The notes beneath the pieces were generated by a model. That model did no database searches and was not told the origin of the DNA. It saw only the letters and a program-made list of their open reading frames with translations. A DNA stretch of 64,000 nucleotides from a candidate division Zixibacteria bacterium SM23_81 (GTDB lineage Bacteria > SM23-81): contig LJUY01000008.1 in the NCBI GenBank assembly GCA_001304015.1, positions 1-64,000 on the forward strand, in the 5' to 3' direction. Below, piece by piece: positions 25,236 through 33,896 of this stretch. Positions within the stretch are counted from its first letter, which is position 1, and every line of letters starts with the position of its first letter. The position numbers were made by a program, and so were the translations under genes.

Positions 25236-26243
25236 ATGTTTTCCAACGAACCCAAACGAATCTCCTTGGCTCGTTTGCCTACTCCCATCCAGAAGCTGGA
25301 GAAGCTGATCGCCCTGTTTGGCGGGCCGGAGCTGTATATCAAAAGAGACGACCTGACGGGCATCGGGTTGTCAGGGAACAAGGTGCGCAAGCTGGAGTAT
25401 CTTCTGGCCGATGCCAAAGACCAAGGCGCCGACACATTGATTACCTGCGGTGGCATCCAGTCCAATCACAGCCGGGCCACAGCCATCGCCGCCACTCAGA
25501 ACGGCATGGATTCAGTTCTCGTCCTGCGAGGCAAGAGAGAGACCCCTTACGATGGCAACGTCCTTTTGGACAAGCTGGTGGGTGCTGAGATCCGGCTGGT
25601 CACCCCCGAACAGTATGCCCAGCGGATCGACCAGATCATGGAGCAGGTGGGCCAAGAGCTCAGAGACCAGGGGCGTCGACCATACGTCATCCCCGAAGGT
25701 GGGTCCAATCCCATCGGGGTCTGGGGCTATATCCGAGCAAGCGGCGAGATCAAGGACCAGCTGGAGGAGATGAACCTGAAGGTCGATGCGGTGGTCACCG
25801 CCGTGGGCTCCGGGGGGACCCAGGCTGGACTGTTAATCGGTGGGAAGCTGAGTGACTTAGGAGCTCGCGTTGTGGGATTCAACGTCTGCGATACCGCGAA
25901 GCACTTTCAAGCTCGCATCGGCCGTCTGGTGGCTGAGACTATTGAGAAATACGCCCTGCCATGCCAGATCTTCCCAGATGAGATTCTCCTGGTGGATGGA
26001 TACGTCGGCCGAGGATACGCTTTAAGTCGGCCCCAGGAGCTGAAGCTCATCAAGACGGTAGCCCGCCAGGAGGGCGTCTTCCTGGATCCAGTTTACACGG
26101 GCAAAGCCCTCTTCGGCCTGGCCGATCAGATTCGCCGGGGACGTTTTAAAAAAGGGGAGAAGATTCTTTTCCTGCACACTGGAGGCATCTTCGGACTTTT
26201 CGTCCAGGAGAAGAGAGAGGGGTTATTCCCCGGAAAGGCTTGA
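25236..26243 (+). CDS. D-cysteine desulfhydrase / ACC deaminase family PLP enzyme
   Basis: The product has 335 residues. DLTGIGLSGNKVRKLEYLLA holds the PLP lysine (GNKVRKLE), TLITCGGIQSNHSRATAIAA the conserved serine and asparagine, YVIPEGGSNPIGVWGYIRAS the substrate pocket, and AVGSGGTQAGLLIGGKL the phosphate-binding loop. Fold-type II enzymes of this group release sulfide, ammonia and pyruvate from D-cysteine or open 1-aminocyclopropane-1-carboxylate; the sequence alone does not choose. The ATG at 25236 is taken as start, since the upstream 34 codons are not part of the fold. A hairpin terminator follows. Confidence 0.9.
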   Translation: MFSNEPKRISLARLPTPIQKLEKLIALFGGPELYIKRDDLTGIGLSGNKVRKLEYLLADAKDQGADTLITCGGIQSNHSRATAIAATQNGMDSVLVLRGKRETPYDGNVLLDKLVGAEIRLVTPEQYAQRIDQIMEQVGQELRDQGRRPYVIPEGGSNPIGVWGYIRASGEIKDQLEEMNLKVDAVVTAVGSGGTQAGLLIGGKLSDLGARVVGFNVCDTAKHFQARIGRLVAETIEKYALPCQIFPDEILLVDGYVGRGYALSRPQELKLIKTVARQEGVFLDPVYTGKALFGLADQIRRGRFKKGEKILFLHTGGIFGLFVQEKREGLFPGKA

Positions 26244-26283
26244 AACTCGAAGGGGAGTAGAGCTGTTCTATCCAAGTATTTTT

Positions 26284-26320
26284 AAAACCTCCTGTGTTCT
26301 TTTTCCCAGGAGGTTTTCTT
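26284..26320 (+). terminator. terminator after the PLP enzyme gene
   Basis: AAAACCTCCT (26284-26293) and AGGAGGTTTT (26308-26317) form a perfect 10-bp stem around a 14-base loop; TTTTCTT follows. It lies 41 bases after the stop codon. Confidence 0.75.
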
Positions 26321-26529
26321 ATGAAAATTGGGTACGCTGTACTCAATTGAGATGTTCCCCGTGACCGAGTCTAACAGCGCTGGTGTTCGCGAATTGGCGA
26401 CAGTGCCATGAGCAGTTTGTCCTAAGTGCTAAGTGGCAGAGTGAGCCGAGGGTCGAGATCTTGATTTTTAGTTAAAGCTAATTGATTGATATACTAGTAG
26501 TTATCTTTGTTTTCGGCGCGCCGCCCGGA

Positions 26530-26546
26530 TTGGCACGCAGCTTGCA
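26530..26546 (+). promoter_or_regulatory. near-perfect sigma54 (-24/-12) promoter
   Basis: TTGGCACGCAGCTTGCA matches the RpoN consensus (TTGGCACG-N4-TTGCA) in every conserved position, with GG and GC spaced as required. Transcription would begin near 26557. No protein gene starts just downstream; a long hairpin does. Confidence 0.75.
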
Positions 26547-26566
26547 CCTTGAGCTTCACACATCCG

Positions 26567-26655
26567 GAAACTGAACGGGGGGAGATGTTGGTGCCCCTGT
26601 CACGCATCTGTGATCTGACATCTCGCTACCGCCCAGGTCTTCCCCCGTCAGTTTC
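26567..26655 (+). ncRNA. candidate structured RNA behind the sigma54 promoter
   Basis: Bases 26567-26586 pair with 26637-26655: GAAACTG with CAGTTTC, one bulged A, then ACGGGGGGAGAT with GTCTTCCCCCGT, 19 pairs in all around a 50-base loop. A second hairpin follows at 26662-26682 (CTCGTAT/ATGCGAG). The start of pairing lies about 10 bases after the predicted transcription start. I see no convincing reading frame over it. It may be a regulatory RNA; an alternative is a small inverted-repeat mobile element. No U-rich terminator is obvious. Confidence 0.5.
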
Positions 26656-26750
26656 ATCATGCTCGTATGGTGAGGATGCGAGATCTGCCGGTGAGGGGAG
26701 GAATGCGTGATTCGAGTGCCTCAATGAGAGAGCTTGGTCTTATCAGTCTG

Positions 26751-26816
26751 TTGTCATTGCGAGCCCCTTCACGAAGTGAAGCATCTAGGGCAGGCTCCGG
26801 CGAAGCAATCTTCGGG
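26751..26816 (+). repeat. dispersed intergenic repeat (TTGTCATTGCGAG type)
   Basis: TTGTCATTGCGAGCCCC ... GGCGAAGCAATC is the form of a repeat found in many copies between genes in diverse bacteria. It includes a TTCAC-GAA-GTGAA hairpin. The rest of the gap 26817-27091 shows nothing I can support. Confidence 0.6.
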
Positions 26817-27091
26817 AAAAAGATGGTAGGTATTCGGCATACTATGCCCTGTGCTGAGAAATGCCGGATGCGATCTGTACACATGGTAAATGTTGGGTTT
26901 CGTTTATAGGGGGGAATGGTTGTTCGCTTCTGCGTGGGATGATAGCGCCCCACAAGCATGACGTCTAAAGGTACAGCGATTGGGATAAGACTGTGAAGGT
27001 GTACTTTCATATGCCCTTGCTGCTGTATTGGCAGTATGAAGCTTGGTGAGGGCTCGGAGTCTTTTGTTAATATTGGTCTTCACATTTAAAT

Positions 27092-27118
27092 TTCCCGAAA
27101 GTTTCAAACTTTCGGGAA
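27092..27118. repeat. perfect palindrome / hairpin
   Basis: TTCCCGAAAGTTT-C-AAACTTTCGGGAA: a 13-bp perfect inverted repeat with a single central base. No gene ends here on either strand within 250 bases, so a terminator role is not evident. Confidence 0.8.
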
Positions 27119-27164
27119 GTTACACCTTCATCTGCTCTTCATCTATCAGCACTACCACTTATAA

Positions 27165-27203
27165 ACTCCAAACTCCGCCTAAAAGAGCGGCGGAGGCTGG
27201 AGT
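27165..27203. repeat. hairpin with 13 paired bases
   Basis: ACTCCA-aa-CTCCGCC, 9-base loop, GGCGGAG-gc-TGGAGT: two perfect stem blocks with a symmetric 2x2 internal loop. It lies 47 bases from the palindrome above in the same gene-free stretch. Confidence 0.7.
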
Positions 27204-27371
27204 CTAAGGTATGCCAACTGGAGCGAGAGGGAAAAATCTCCCTCGTAAGAAGCATTTAAAGATTTAAGGGAGAAAAGTCACAACGTATGCAGGGGCGATT
27301 CGCGAACCGTTCCAACAATATTACGTAGAAATTGCTTGGGAATTTTAAGGCAAAGCTGTCCCAAAGAAGAC

Positions 27372-27563
27372 CTACCGGATCAGCAATCCCAAGATGAGCA
27401 GAATTGCGCCTATGTAGGCCTTGTGGATGTGAATGCCGAAAGGTCTGATGGTATACTTGGCCGGAATGTGGCCCACGGGGCTGTGATGTCTCCACATCCA
27501 GAAGTGTTCGTAGAGATCGGTTAGGATGAGCAGCATTCCTAGAGCTAGCAGGACCTTTGTCAT
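27372..27563 (-). CDS. small two-helix membrane protein
   Basis: The product has 63 residues: a TM helix at about 3-20, a His/Trp-rich loop (YEHFWMWRHHSPVGHIPAKY), and a second helix at about 46-62. The composition and two clean helices speak for a real gene; the ribosome binding site is weak. The histidine-rich loop could bind metal. It lies downstream of rplI beyond a hairpin terminator. Family not recognised. Confidence 0.5.
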   Translation of the reverse strand: MTKVLLALGMLLILTDLYEHFWMWRHHSPVGHIPAKYTIRPFGIHIHKAYIGAILLILGLLIR

Positions 27564-27617
27564 GGCCAGGGCTCAGAGGTTCGGCTAAATGGCTAGGTGT
27601 GATTGTCTGTCAAGACG

Positions 27618-27648
27618 AAGGCCCTCCCGGATCTCAAGAGGGCCTTTT
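27618..27648 (-). terminator. terminator at the end of the ribosomal-protein operon
   Basis: AAGGCCCTC / GAGGGCCTT form a perfect 9-bp stem around an 11-base loop about 140 bases beyond the rplI stop. T residues flank it on both sides in the respective directions, so it may work both ways. Confidence 0.6.
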
Positions 27649-27787
27649 CGACCTTGTAATTCGAAATCGTCACGACATTTCATGCAATAACCACGATTCA
27701 TTACTAGGGTGGAAGGGAGGGTCTCGAATCCCGAATACCTAAATCCGGACCCCTGACCCCTGGAAGGGTAGAGGTATGGGGCGGCCC

Positions 27788-28231
27788 CTATTCCTTCACC
27801 ACCCAGACCTTCACTTTTCCTTCCACATCGTGGTGGAGCTTGAGGGGAACGGTATAGACGCCCAGAGCCTTAATGGGTTCCTCCAAGAGAATTTTCTTCT
27901 TATCGATCTCGTAGCCCTTCTCTTTCAACAGACCTGAGATGGTCTGAGCCGTGACCGAGCCGAAGACGCGGTCCTCTTCTCCCACTGCCACAGTAGCCGT
28001 GATGGAGACCGATTTCAGCTTTTTGGCTAACTGTTCGGCCAAACGACGATCCTTGTTTTCTCGCACGTCGAGCTGTTTTTTCTCCTCCTGGAAAGCCCTC
28101 AAATTGCCTGGTGTGGCCACTAAAGCCAGTTTCCGCGGAATAAGGTAATTTCGCGCAAAGCCGTCCTTTACCGTGACGATGTCTCCCCTCTGCCCGAGGC
28201 GCTCCACATTTTGCCTGAGAATGATCTTCAT
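27788..28231 (-). CDS. rplI: 50S ribosomal protein L9
   Basis: The product has 147 residues, normal for L9. The N-terminal RNA-binding domain has the signature GQRGDIVTVKDGFARNYLIP plus RKLA; the C-terminal domain ends HHDVEGKVKVWVVKE. It binds helix 76 of 23S rRNA at the base of the L1 stalk. Last gene of rpsF-rpsR-rplI, 15 bases after rpsR. Confidence 0.97.
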   Translation of the reverse strand: MKIILRQNVERLGQRGDIVTVKDGFARNYLIPRKLALVATPGNLRAFQEEKKQLDVRENKDRRLAEQLAKKLKSVSITATVAVGEEDRVFGSVTAQTISGLLKEKGYEIDKKKILLEEPIKALGVYTVPLKLHHDVEGKVKVWVVKE

Positions 28232-28246
28232 GAGGAAGCTCCAGAA

Positions 28247-28489
28247 TCATCGATAAATTTCTGAGGTAAACGGTAATAATGCTAGGTGTCGAGCTCTTTT
28301 GATGGCGGTGGTCAGCTGTCGTTGATGCCGCGCACAGGTTCCCGAGATCCTTCGGGGCACGATTTTTCCTCTCTCGGTCTGAAACCTCTGAAGACGTCTC
28401 TCGTCCTTGTAGTCGATCTGGTCGATTTTGGCCTCACAAAACCGGCAGACCTTCCTCCTTCTCCCTCTGCCCAATCTCGTTGGAGTCAT
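28247..28489 (-). CDS. rpsR: 30S ribosomal protein S18
   Basis: The product has 80 residues with the S18 core ([40 protein letters not shown]). VCRFCEAK and TCARH supply cysteines of the zinc-binding (C+) form. S18 pairs with S6 on the platform of the small subunit. The ATG at 28489 follows GAGG. The ssb gene that often lies between rpsF and rpsR is missing here. Confidence 0.97.
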   Translation of the reverse strand: MTPTRLGRGRRRKVCRFCEAKIDQIDYKDERRLQRFQTERGKIVPRRISGTCARHQRQLTTAIKRARHLALLPFTSEIYR

Positions 28490-28533
28490 TCTCGTAACCT
28501 CCCTATGACACGTGTGGATCTCAAACCAAAATT

Positions 28534-29211
28534 TTAATCACTGGATGATTCAGGAGTTTTATCCTCTTCCTTCTTTTTCGTGTCCTTCTCCTGCTCCGCT
28601 TCCTCCGAAGGTTCCATTTCTGCTGCTGTATCGCCAACAGACTCTGCTAGCTGGGCTGGCTTCCTCTTTTCGTCAGCCTCGGCTTGGGAAGGCATCTCCT
28701 CGGTTTTTTCAACCGTGGCCTCTGTTTTTTCGTCTCCCTCAAGAGCCTCCTCGGTTTGCTCCGCTGGCAGCTCAGTTGTCTCAGCCCTCTCCTCGGGGGA
28801 TTCTTCTGCTTTTTCCTTTTCGGGGACCGTTTTCTCCTCAGCCCTTTCGGCAGCCGGCTTTGGCGCGGCAGCTGCTTTTGTTGCGGGCCGTGCCTCGACC
28901 TTCTCGGCCCGAGCAGCGATCTCTTCCGGTGTATGAATGGAGACCACGGTGAGATAACGCAGGCAGGATTCATTCAGCTTGTAGTAACTTTCCAGATGAG
29001 CAGGCAGGTTCTTATCGCCTTTGAAGTACACACAGGTATAATAGCCTTGCTCCTTTTTCCGGATCTCATAAGCAAATTTCTTCATGCCCCAACGATCGAC
29101 GTGGACTACCTGTCCTTTGTTGGTGGTGATCAGGTCCACCACTTTCTGAATCTCAGCATCGATGGCATCTGGTGCAGAGCCCAGAATAAAGATGGTTTCA
29201 TAAAATTCCAT
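28534..29211 (-). CDS. rpsF: 30S ribosomal protein S6 with long acidic C-terminal tail
   Basis: The product has 225 residues. The first about 95 are a normal S6 domain: [71 protein letters not shown]. The remaining about 125 residues are low-complexity, made mostly of Glu, Ala, Lys and Thr ([20 protein letters not shown] and so on). Canonical S6 ends near residue 95-135, with at most a short glutamate tail in E. coli. The tail here is probably disordered. First gene of the S6 operon. Confidence 0.96.
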   Translation of the reverse strand: MEFYETIFILGSAPDAIDAEIQKVVDLITTNKGQVVHVDRWGMKKFAYEIRKKEQGYYTCVYFKGDKNLPAHLESYYKLNESCLRYLTVVSIHTPEEIAARAEKVEARPATKAAAAPKPAAERAEEKTVPEKEKAEESPEERAETTELPAEQTEEALEGDEKTEATVEKTEEMPSQAEADEKRKPAQLAESVGDTAAEMEPSEEAEQEKDTKKKEEDKTPESSSD

Positions 29212-29351
29212 GGCGTCGCAACCTCCCTTTGGACGTCAGACGAACGGCCCCAGCTCGTGGCTGGAGCAGGGATTGTTTTGGCGCACGCCTCATGGCGCAC
29301 ACCGTGCTATTCTCATTTGCGGTGACCTAGCTCTTTAACCCTCAGCGGTGG

Positions 29352-30446
29352 TCATCCCGTGTGAAACTTCACCGTCAGTACATCGCCGTCCTGGACGACG
29401 TAATCTTTGCCCTCAACTGCCCAGTGCCCGTGTTCGCGAGCGGCATGTTCGCTTCCGTACTTCTCCAGATCTTCGAATTTTATCACCTCTGCCTTGATGA
29501 ATCCCTTTTCCATGTCGGAGTGAACCTTACCAGCTGCTGTTGGAGCTTTTTGACCACGGCTTAAGGTCCAGGCACGGACCTCGTTTTCACCAGCGATGGT
29601 GTAGAAGGTAATCAAGTCCAGCAGTCGGTAGCCCACTTTGATGACCTTCGCTAGGCTGGATTCTGTGACACTGTAGCTCAGTAGAAATTCCTTGGCCTCC
29701 TCGGGAGAGAGATCTGTCAGCTCGCTTTCCAGCTTTGAGGAGACGTTAACCACTTCACTGTGGACGGCAGCGGCGTGTTCGGCCACCGCTCGGGAGTAAT
29801 CATTGCCGTCGGTGATGGCTTGCTCGTCGATGTTGGCCACATAAAGCTGGGGTTTGATGGTCAGCAGGGGGGTATCGGTGATATGCTCTAGATCACTCTG
29901 CTTGAGCGACAGGCTTTGGGCTGCTTTTCCGCCCTCCAGGGTTTCTTTAATACGCCCTAGCAATTCTCCTTCCTTTTCAGCCTCGGCTGTCCCGGCTCTG
30001 CTCAGCTTTTGCATCTTGGACAGACGGCGCTCAACCATCTCCAGGTCGGCCAACATCAGCTCCGTCTCCACCACCTCGATGTCACGAAGAGGATTGATGG
30101 TGGCATCCACGTGGGCGACGTTTTGATCTTCGAAGCAGCGCACTACATGAACGATGGCATCAACGTTTCGGATGTGGCTCAGGAACTGATTGCCCAGACC
30201 CTCCCCATGACTCGCGCCTTTGACCAATCCGGCGATGTCCACGAAATCGATGTGCGTAGGAGTCAGCTTCGGTGGTCGAAGGATTTCGCCAAGCTTCTTC
30301 AGCCGCTCGTCGGGGACGATGGCCACCCCCACGTTCTGGTCTATAGTGCAAAAGGGGTAGTTGCTGGCCGGGGCGTGTCCCCCAGTCAGAGCGTTGAACA
30401 GCGTGGACTTGCCTACATTGGGCAGGCCGATAATCCCCAACTTCAT
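29352..30446 (-). CDS. ychF: ribosome-associated ATPase YchF
   Basis: The product has 364 residues, the family length. P-loop [17 protein letters not shown], switch region [20 protein letters not shown], the altered specificity motif (YVANIDE, giving ATP preference) and the C-terminal TGS domain ([34 protein letters not shown]) are all present. It binds ribosomes and modulates translation under stress. It lies about 50 bases after hppA. Confidence 0.97.
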   Translation of the reverse strand: MKLGIIGLPNVGKSTLFNALTGGHAPASNYPFCTIDQNVGVAIVPDERLKKLGEILRPPKLTPTHIDFVDIAGLVKGASHGEGLGNQFLSHIRNVDAIVHVVRCFEDQNVAHVDATINPLRDIEVVETELMLADLEMVERRLSKMQKLSRAGTAEAEKEGELLGRIKETLEGGKAAQSLSLKQSDLEHITDTPLLTIKPQLYVANIDEQAITDGNDYSRAVAEHAAAVHSEVVNVSSKLESELTDLSPEEAKEFLLSYSVTESSLAKVIKVGYRLLDLITFYTIAGENEVRAWTLSRGQKAPTAAGKVHSDMEKGFIKAEVIKFEDLEKYGSEHAAREHGHWAVEGKDYVVQDGDVLTVKFHTG

Positions 30447-30497
30447 GGGAATACCGCTTGTTAGAGACCAAATGTCAAGGTCGTCGAGGAAATCCTT

Positions 30498-32537
30498 TTA
30501 TCGAATGAAAAGGGGTGCCAGGACCAGAGAGATGACCGTCATCAGCTTGATCAGGATGTTAATGGAGGGCCCCACCGTATCCTTCAGGGGATCGCCGACG
30601 GTATCTCCCACCACAGCCGCCTTATGAGTGTCGGATCCCTTGCCGCCCAAGTTCCCCTCTTCGATGTATTTTTTGGCGTTGTCCAGAGCCCCGCCGCTGT
30701 TGGCCGTTTGAATGCCCAGCATCACCCCGGTGACGATGGCTCCCACCAAAACGCCGCTGAGGGCCACGGGCCCCAGGGTGAAGCCAACCACCACCGGAAC
30801 CAGAACGGCCATCAGGCCCGGGAGCATCATGCCTCGCAAAGCCCCCGCGGTGCTGATGTCCACGCACTTGGTGGAATCGGGCATGGCTTTTCCCTCCATC
30901 AGCCCTGGGATTTCTTTGAACTGCCTGCGCACCTCTGCGATGAGCCGGAAGGCCGATTGGCCCACTGCTCTGAACAGCATGGAGGAGAAGAGGAAAGGTA
31001 GCATGCCCCCGATGAGGAGACCAGCCATCACCTTCGGCTCCGTGAGGGAGAGTCTGGCAGGCTGCACCAGGGAGGTCTTCATGTAGGCCGAGAGAAGGCC
31101 GATGGCGGCGAAAGCCGCCGAGCCAATGGCAAAGCCCTTGCCGATGGCCGCTGTGGTGTTGCCCACTGCGTCCAAGTGATCGGTGATCTTGCGAACCTCG
31201 GAGGGCAGCTTGGCCATCTCCGCGATGCCGCCAGCGTTATCGGCGATTGGACCGTATGAGTCTACGGCCACCACCATGCCTGTAGTGGCCAGCATTCCCA
31301 CTGCAGCCATGGCCACCCCGTACATGCCGGCCAGATGGTGTGAGACCAGAACGGCCGCGGCCAGCACCAGAATGGGCAGGGCGGTGCTCCGCATGCCCAA
31401 GGCCAGCCCGCCAGTGACGGTGACTGCTGGTCCGGTTTCAGCGCTCTGAGCCAGGGCGCGGACGGGGCGATATTTTGCTGAGGTGAAGTACTCACTGGTC
31501 AAGCCGACAAAGATGCCGGAAATCAGCCCGGCCAAGATGGCCCAGAAGGGCCCCAGTTTGCCATGGCCGGCGAACTCGATGCCCAGACGGTTGATGATTA
31601 AGAATGAGGCCAAGGCGGTCAAAACCGCGCTGACATAAGTGCCCCCCATAAGTGCCGATTGGGGATTGGATCGACCGATAACTCTGACGAAGGCCACCCC
31701 CAGGATGGAAGCGATGACGCCTGCGCTGGCCACGTAGATGGGCAAAAAGATGAGCGTTTGGGAGATCAGGGCGGCGTTCGGTGTCGCCAAGGTGGCAAAG
31801 GTGGCCGCGATGGCCATGGAGGCGATGATGGATTCCACGTATGACTCCAGAAGATCGGAACCCAATCCAGCCACGTCTCCCACGTTGTCGCCCACATTAT
31901 CTGCGATCACCGCTGGGTTGCGAGGATCGTCCTCCGGGATCCCGGCCTCCACCTTTCCCACCAGGTCAGCCCCCATGTCAGCCCCCTTGGTGTAGATTCC
32001 GCCCCCAGAACGAGCGAACAGGGCCATAAGGCTAGCGCCCATAGCGTAACCGTTAATGATCACGGCTTTATCAGGGGTGATGCCCGCTGGGGCGAAAACC
32101 GAGATGACAGCCACTAAACCCAGAAGAGCTAATCCTACCACGCTGAGTCCCATCACCGCCCCGCCGGAGACGGCCACCGCCAGCGCTTTGCTCAAACCGC
32201 TTTGAGCGGCGTTGGTAGTGCGGGCGTTGGATTGGGTGGCGATGCGCATTCCTATATACCCAGCCAGAGCGGAGACCAGGGCGCCAAAGGCAAAGCTAAT
32301 CCCCGTGTTCCAACCTAAATTAGTGAAGGAGATGGCCACGGCTATGACCACCACCACCAGAAAAACGGTCTTATACTCCCGAAACAGAAAGGCCTTTGCT
32401 CCATCCTGGATGGCTCGAGAGAGGGCCTTCATTTTGTCGGTGCCCTGGTTTTTCCGCAAGGTCCAGATGGCCAGATAGAGCACGAAGATCATGGCTGCAA
32501 GCCCAGCCACCAAAGGTATCCAGAGACCTTTGGTCAT
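30498..32537 (-). CDS. hppA: membrane-bound, K+-dependent ion-pumping pyrophosphatase
   Basis: The product has 679 residues and about 16 TM helices. The catalytic signature [20 protein letters not shown] and the second acidic motif [20 protein letters not shown] coordinate Mg-pyrophosphate. The site that separates the two classes reads [18 protein letters not shown]: Ala and Gly rather than Lys and Thr indicate the K+-dependent class. Whether it pumps H+ or Na+ cannot be told with confidence by eye. Start ATG at 32537 behind AGGAGG; the longer frame has no site. It lies between pth and ychF, so part of the same long transcript. Confidence 0.96.
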   Translation of the reverse strand: MTKGLWIPLVAGLAAMIFVLYLAIWTLRKNQGTDKMKALSRAIQDGAKAFLFREYKTVFLVVVVIAVAISFTNLGWNTGISFAFGALVSALAGYIGMRIATQSNARTTNAAQSGLSKALAVAVSGGAVMGLSVVGLALLGLVAVISVFAPAGITPDKAVIINGYAMGASLMALFARSGGGIYTKGADMGADLVGKVEAGIPEDDPRNPAVIADNVGDNVGDVAGLGSDLLESYVESIIASMAIAATFATLATPNAALISQTLIFLPIYVASAGVIASILGVAFVRVIGRSNPQSALMGGTYVSAVLTALASFLIINRLGIEFAGHGKLGPFWAILAGLISGIFVGLTSEYFTSAKYRPVRALAQSAETGPAVTVTGGLALGMRSTALPILVLAAAVLVSHHLAGMYGVAMAAVGMLATTGMVVAVDSYGPIADNAGGIAEMAKLPSEVRKITDHLDAVGNTTAAIGKGFAIGSAAFAAIGLLSAYMKTSLVQPARLSLTEPKVMAGLLIGGMLPFLFSSMLFRAVGQSAFRLIAEVRRQFKEIPGLMEGKAMPDSTKCVDISTAGALRGMMLPGLMAVLVPVVVGFTLGPVALSGVLVGAIVTGVMLGIQTANSGGALDNAKKYIEEGNLGGKGSDTHKAAVVGDTVGDPLKDTVGPSINILIKLMTVISLVLAPLFIR

Positions 32538-32602
32538 ACGCGCCTCCTGAGGTGTGTTTTTTTCCGTTAACGGCGCCAACAGGTCTTGGTTGTCACGCAG
32601 TG

Positions 32603-33163
32603 TCAGGCGTTGAATCTGTTCATGGCAACCTCTATGCCATGCTGAAAAAAACAAATGGCCGCCTCAGCCGCCAACGTGATCATCTCGGTCACCATTTTCT
32701 TCTCTTCGGGTTCAAAATCGGCCAGAACAAAAGCGACCATATCTTGATTCATTGGCAGGGGGCCGATGCCCATTCTCAGACGGGGAAATTCTTCACAGGC
32801 CAAGTAAGCAATGATCGACTCCAATCCTCGGTGGCCGCCCTCAGATCCGCTCCGTCGAAGGCGAATCTTCCCCAAGGGCAAATTCGTATCATCACAGATA
32901 ACGAGCAGCTTGCTAAGCTCTATCTGATAGTATTCTAATAGTTGGCTAGCTGCCCGTCCACTCTCGTTCATATAGGTGAGGGGCTTTACCAGGGCGATAC
33001 TGACTTCATCCAGGAAACCCTGCCCGATGAGATAGAGATCCTCATGAGGTTGAAAGGAGATATGCAACCGCTCGCCCAGAAGATCCAGGACTCGAAATCC
33101 CAAGTTATGTCGGGTGAAGGTGTATTTCTCTCCCGGATTGCCCAGGCCCATTGTGAGCTGCAA
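32603..33163 (-). CDS. pth: peptidyl-tRNA hydrolase
   Basis: The product has 186 residues from a TTG at 33163, one base after the rplY stop and 12 bases after AGGAGG. An ATG at 33151 is possible but would remove the first strand (homologues begin M-K-L-I-V-G-L-G-N-P-G). Catalytic and binding residues are clear: MGLGNPGEKYTFTRHNLGFR (Asn and His), KPLTYMNESG, VICDDTNLPLGKIRLRRSGS and EGGHRGLESI. It frees tRNA from stalled peptidyl-tRNA. The much longer upstream basic frame is only the shadow of the acidic tail of L25. Confidence 0.95.
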   Translation of the reverse strand: MQLTMGLGNPGEKYTFTRHNLGFRVLDLLGERLHISFQPHEDLYLIGQGFLDEVSIALVKPLTYMNESGRAASQLLEYYQIELSKLLVICDDTNLPLGKIRLRRSGSEGGHRGLESIIAYLACEEFPRLRMGIGPLPMNQDMVAFVLADFEPEEKKMVTEMITLAAEAAICFFQHGIEVAMNRFNA

Positions 33164-33164
33164 T

Positions 33165-33863
33165 TTATTTCTGTTCCTCCTCTTTTTTCTCTTCTTCTTC
33201 TTGCTCCTCCTCCTTTTCCTTACGTTCCTTCTCGACCAGTTCTGGTTCCTCCACCGCTTCCTCCTCAGCAAGCACCTCTTCCTCCTCAACGGGAACCTTG
33301 ATCACGGTGGGAGGAACGACAGTGGCCACTGAGCGCTGGGATTCGGTGAGGATCTTCACTTTCTCCACGGGCAGGTCTTGTATATGAATGGAATCGCCCA
33401 CGTCCAATTCGGTGACATCTACCTCAATATGCTCGGGGATATCCGCGGGAAGACATTCGATCTCCACTTCGTGGAGGATGTGTTGGAGGATGCCGCCTTT
33501 GGTCCTGACTCCAAGGGGGGATCCGATGAGAACCACCGGAATCCGAACGGTGATTTTCTCCTTCATGGAGATGTGCTGAAGATCCAGGTGGAGAATATCG
33601 CCTCGCACCGGATCATGCTGAACCTCGCGGATAATGGCCTTCACGGCCTTCTTGTGCCCGGGCACTTTGATGTCGAAAATGACGCTTTCGCCAATATGTG
33701 CGTGTAAGATGGCGTGTAGGTTTTTGGCGTCTAAGGTCAAAGGGACGGACTCCTCTCCACGTCCGTATAAGACGGCTGGGATTTTCCCCTCAGCACGAAG
33801 TTTCTTTGCCGGCCCTTTTCCCCTCGACTCCCGCTTCTCTACTTCCAACGTGACTTCTGCCAT
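33165..33863 (-). CDS. rplY: 50S ribosomal protein L25 / general stress protein Ctc, acidic tail
   Basis: The product has 232 residues. The N-terminal L25 domain (LEVEKRESRGKGPAKKLRAE, GKIPAVLYGRG) binds 5S rRNA; the TL5/Ctc C-terminal beta-domain follows (VPVVLIGSPLGVRTKGGILQ-like region, ECLPADIPEHIEVDVTELDV). After about residue 188 comes a Glu/Lys run of about 45 residues. Ctc proteins often have a short acidic end; this one is long. ATG at 33863 with AGGAGG. Between prs and pth, the usual order. Confidence 0.95.
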   Translation of the reverse strand: MAEVTLEVEKRESRGKGPAKKLRAEGKIPAVLYGRGEESVPLTLDAKNLHAILHAHIGESVIFDIKVPGHKKAVKAIIREVQHDPVRGDILHLDLQHISMKEKITVRIPVVLIGSPLGVRTKGGILQHILHEVEIECLPADIPEHIEVDVTELDVGDSIHIQDLPVEKVKILTESQRSVATVVPPTVIKVPVEEEEVLAEEEAVEEPELVEKERKEKEEEQEEEEKKEEEQK

Positions 33864-33896
33864 CTTGAAATCCTCCTGCCTGCAAGGGATGGGCCT

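Noticed and set aside
26667-26909. 80-codon plus-strand frame after the sigma54 promoter
   Set aside because: It runs through the dispersed TTGTCATTGCGAG repeat and has no domain or ribosome binding site of note.
28684-29325. 213-codon plus-strand frame opposite rpsF
   Set aside because: It is antisense to ribosomal protein S6 and its tail; Leu/Phe-rich low complexity comes from the reversed Glu/Lys codons.
33165-33289. Very basic Arg/Lys-rich N-terminal extension on peptidyl-tRNA hydrolase
   Set aside because: It is the shifted-frame shadow of the Glu-rich tail codons of L25; the enzyme starts at TTG 33163.
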